Position numbers and translations under genes: made by a program. From an uncultured Clostridia bacterium (GTDB lineage Bacteria; Bacillota; Clostridia; UBA1381; UMGS1253), in NCBI GenBank assembly GCA_937892135.1, contig CALAUK010000122.1:1-6657 (forward strand): a DNA stretch of 6,657 nucleotides, read 5' to 3'. Of this stretch, positions 6,159 to 6,657 are shown piece after piece. Under the pieces are notes generated by a model that made no database searches, had not been told where the DNA came from, and saw only the letters and a list, made by a program, of their open reading frames with translations. Every line of letters begins with the position of its first letter. The first letter of the stretch is position 1.

Positions 6159-6353
6159 ATGAACAGACACTCTTTCAAAAGGTTGGAACTGTGCCTTGCT
6201 TGTAAGTTTTTAGGCTTGTTCCTTTTGGTCTCCTGTAACACGGAGAATGTTCCTAACTCAGAAAAATCACTTTCTGAAGTTTCTTCTGCGCATACCACAC
6301 CAGTTGCTGATCCGGGATGGTATCAAGACCCGAAAAGTCACTTACGGATGTAA
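6159..6353 (+). pseudogene. N-terminus of a putative secreted lipoprotein, cut near 6285
   Basis: The frame opens with a basic stretch (MNRHSFKR), then a short hydrophobic core FLGLFLLVS and a cysteine at residue 26, an LVSC lipobox, so the product would be exported and lipid-anchored. The next residues, NTENVPNSEKSLSEVSS, are the polar linker usual after such a cysteine. From about residue 43 the frame runs antisense to the M23 peptidase gene and stops at once, so those residues are not genuine. No Shine-Dalgarno is present (AT-rich leader TAAATAGTAATCATT), as is common in Bacteroidetes. The mature domain is missing, and the gene cannot be assigned to a family. A lysine at residue 16 makes the start slightly uncertain. 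Confidence 0.45.
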
Positions 6354-6657
6354 CAGGATTCAGAGACGGGGAAGAAGCATGAAATATCTCTTCATAAATG
6401 CGGTCATCACGCAGATTCAACCCATCAAGAACATCTGCCAGAAGCTCTTCCTTATGCTGAAGCACAGGCAGTTCGCGTTCGAAGACATCGTTTTCACGCT
6501 CAAGACGACGCTCGGCTTCAGTACTGAAGAACAAGGCGAACACCACGTAGTACACCACCGTAAGGGACAGACTTGCCACAAAAAGAAGCAGCAAACGATA
6601 GATCCTCTTCCTTACAGGAGGCACCGAGGTTCGTATGAACGGAAGTTGTGCAGGCGG
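6253..6657 (-). pseudogene. N-terminal anchor and coiled coil of a Bacteroidales M23 (LytM-type) peptidase, both ends missing
   Basis: M23 peptidases of this group are inner-membrane-anchored zinc enzymes that cut peptidoglycan cross-links during growth and division. The frame is open to the right edge: before the only candidate start, a GTG at 6622-6624, it reads PPAQLPFIRTS without a stop, so the true start probably lies outside the window. Numbering from the edge, basic residues RKRIYR (16-21) are followed by one membrane helix (22-44, LLLLFVASLSLTVVYYVVFA), then a coiled coil with ERRLERENDVFERELPVLQ and the family hallmark LNLRDDRIYEEIFHASSPS, then DTIPDQQLVWYA. Near 6289 the family sequence ends and the frame closes at 6253 in unrelated bases. 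The catalytic LytM domain with its HxxxD and HxH metal ligands is absent. The call rests on the strongly typical membrane-proximal segment. Confidence 0.7.
6278..6292. other. Junction between lipoprotein piece and M23 peptidase piece
   Basis: Two opposite-strand genes are each cut in mid-protein at the same place: the plus-strand lipoprotein loses its mature domain and the minus-strand M23 peptidase loses its catalytic domain. A single join between two molecules explains both. The bases TTCTTCTGCG (6281-6290) lie at the break and could be shared by both parents. Confidence 0.6.

Noticed and set aside
6060..6205. Plus-strand frame of about 48 codons ending at 6205
   Set aside because: No start codon near its beginning, it crosses the suspected junction at about 6078 and overlaps the lipoprotein start; too little to call a gene.
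1..6657. CRISPR array, tRNA, rRNA, riboswitch, insertion sequence or toxin-antitoxin pair
   Set aside because: I found no spaced repeats, cloverleaf, conserved RNA leader, transposase or IS ends; the rodA leader is too short for a riboswitch and the only inverted repeats seen are short and A/T-rich.

Overview
This window reads as a mosaic of at least four, probably five, unrelated pieces rather than one continuous chromosomal locus. The long middle piece, from about 850 to about 5830, is AT-rich and fits a low-GC Firmicute of the Clostridia. Its codons favour A/T in third position, its Shine-Dalgarno sequences are strong (GGAGAGGTG, AGAGGTGAG), its promoters are sigma-A-like, and it carries the clostridial pairing of a DUF512 protein with der. 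The flanks look like Gram-negative gut bacteria. The left 840 bases are GC-rich and come from an undetermined donor. The right 800 bases look like Bacteroidales.

Layout. From 1 to about 840, the minus strand carries the 3' end of an unrecognised gene. It runs with a short overlap into a GT25-like glycosyltransferase that leaves the window on the left and is therefore easy to miss. From 868 to 2874, the minus strand carries an operon of rodA (SEDS peptidoglycan polymerase) followed by an Ogg-type 8-oxoguanine DNA glycosylase, with its own promoter at 2895-2922. From 2875 to 3083 lies a divergent intergenic region with two good promoters and an AT-rich palindrome. From 3084 to about 5830, the plus strand carries an AraC-family regulator, a DUF512 PDZ/radical-SAM-like protein and the first GTPase domain of der, all tightly packed.

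At about 5830 der stops matching Der. The frame continues into about 80 residues of a DEAD/DEAH-like helicase (ILVTYDSLKYVL, IIVDEFQNIF) of a kind I associate with Bacteroidetes mobile elements. Near 6078 that match also ends, and a short stretch with a lipoprotein signal peptide follows. From about 6290 to the right edge, the minus strand encodes the N-terminal membrane anchor and coiled coil of a Bacteroidales M23 peptidase whose catalytic domain is absent.

I see no CRISPR array, tRNA, rRNA, complete mobile element or convincing new defence or metabolic system. The most useful results are the mosaic structure, including the broken essential gene der, the glycosyltransferase on the left edge, and the AraC/DUF512/der arrangement in the genuine clostridial core. 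Anyone using this window should treat 850-5830 as the trustworthy core and should not infer function from gene neighbours across the junctions.
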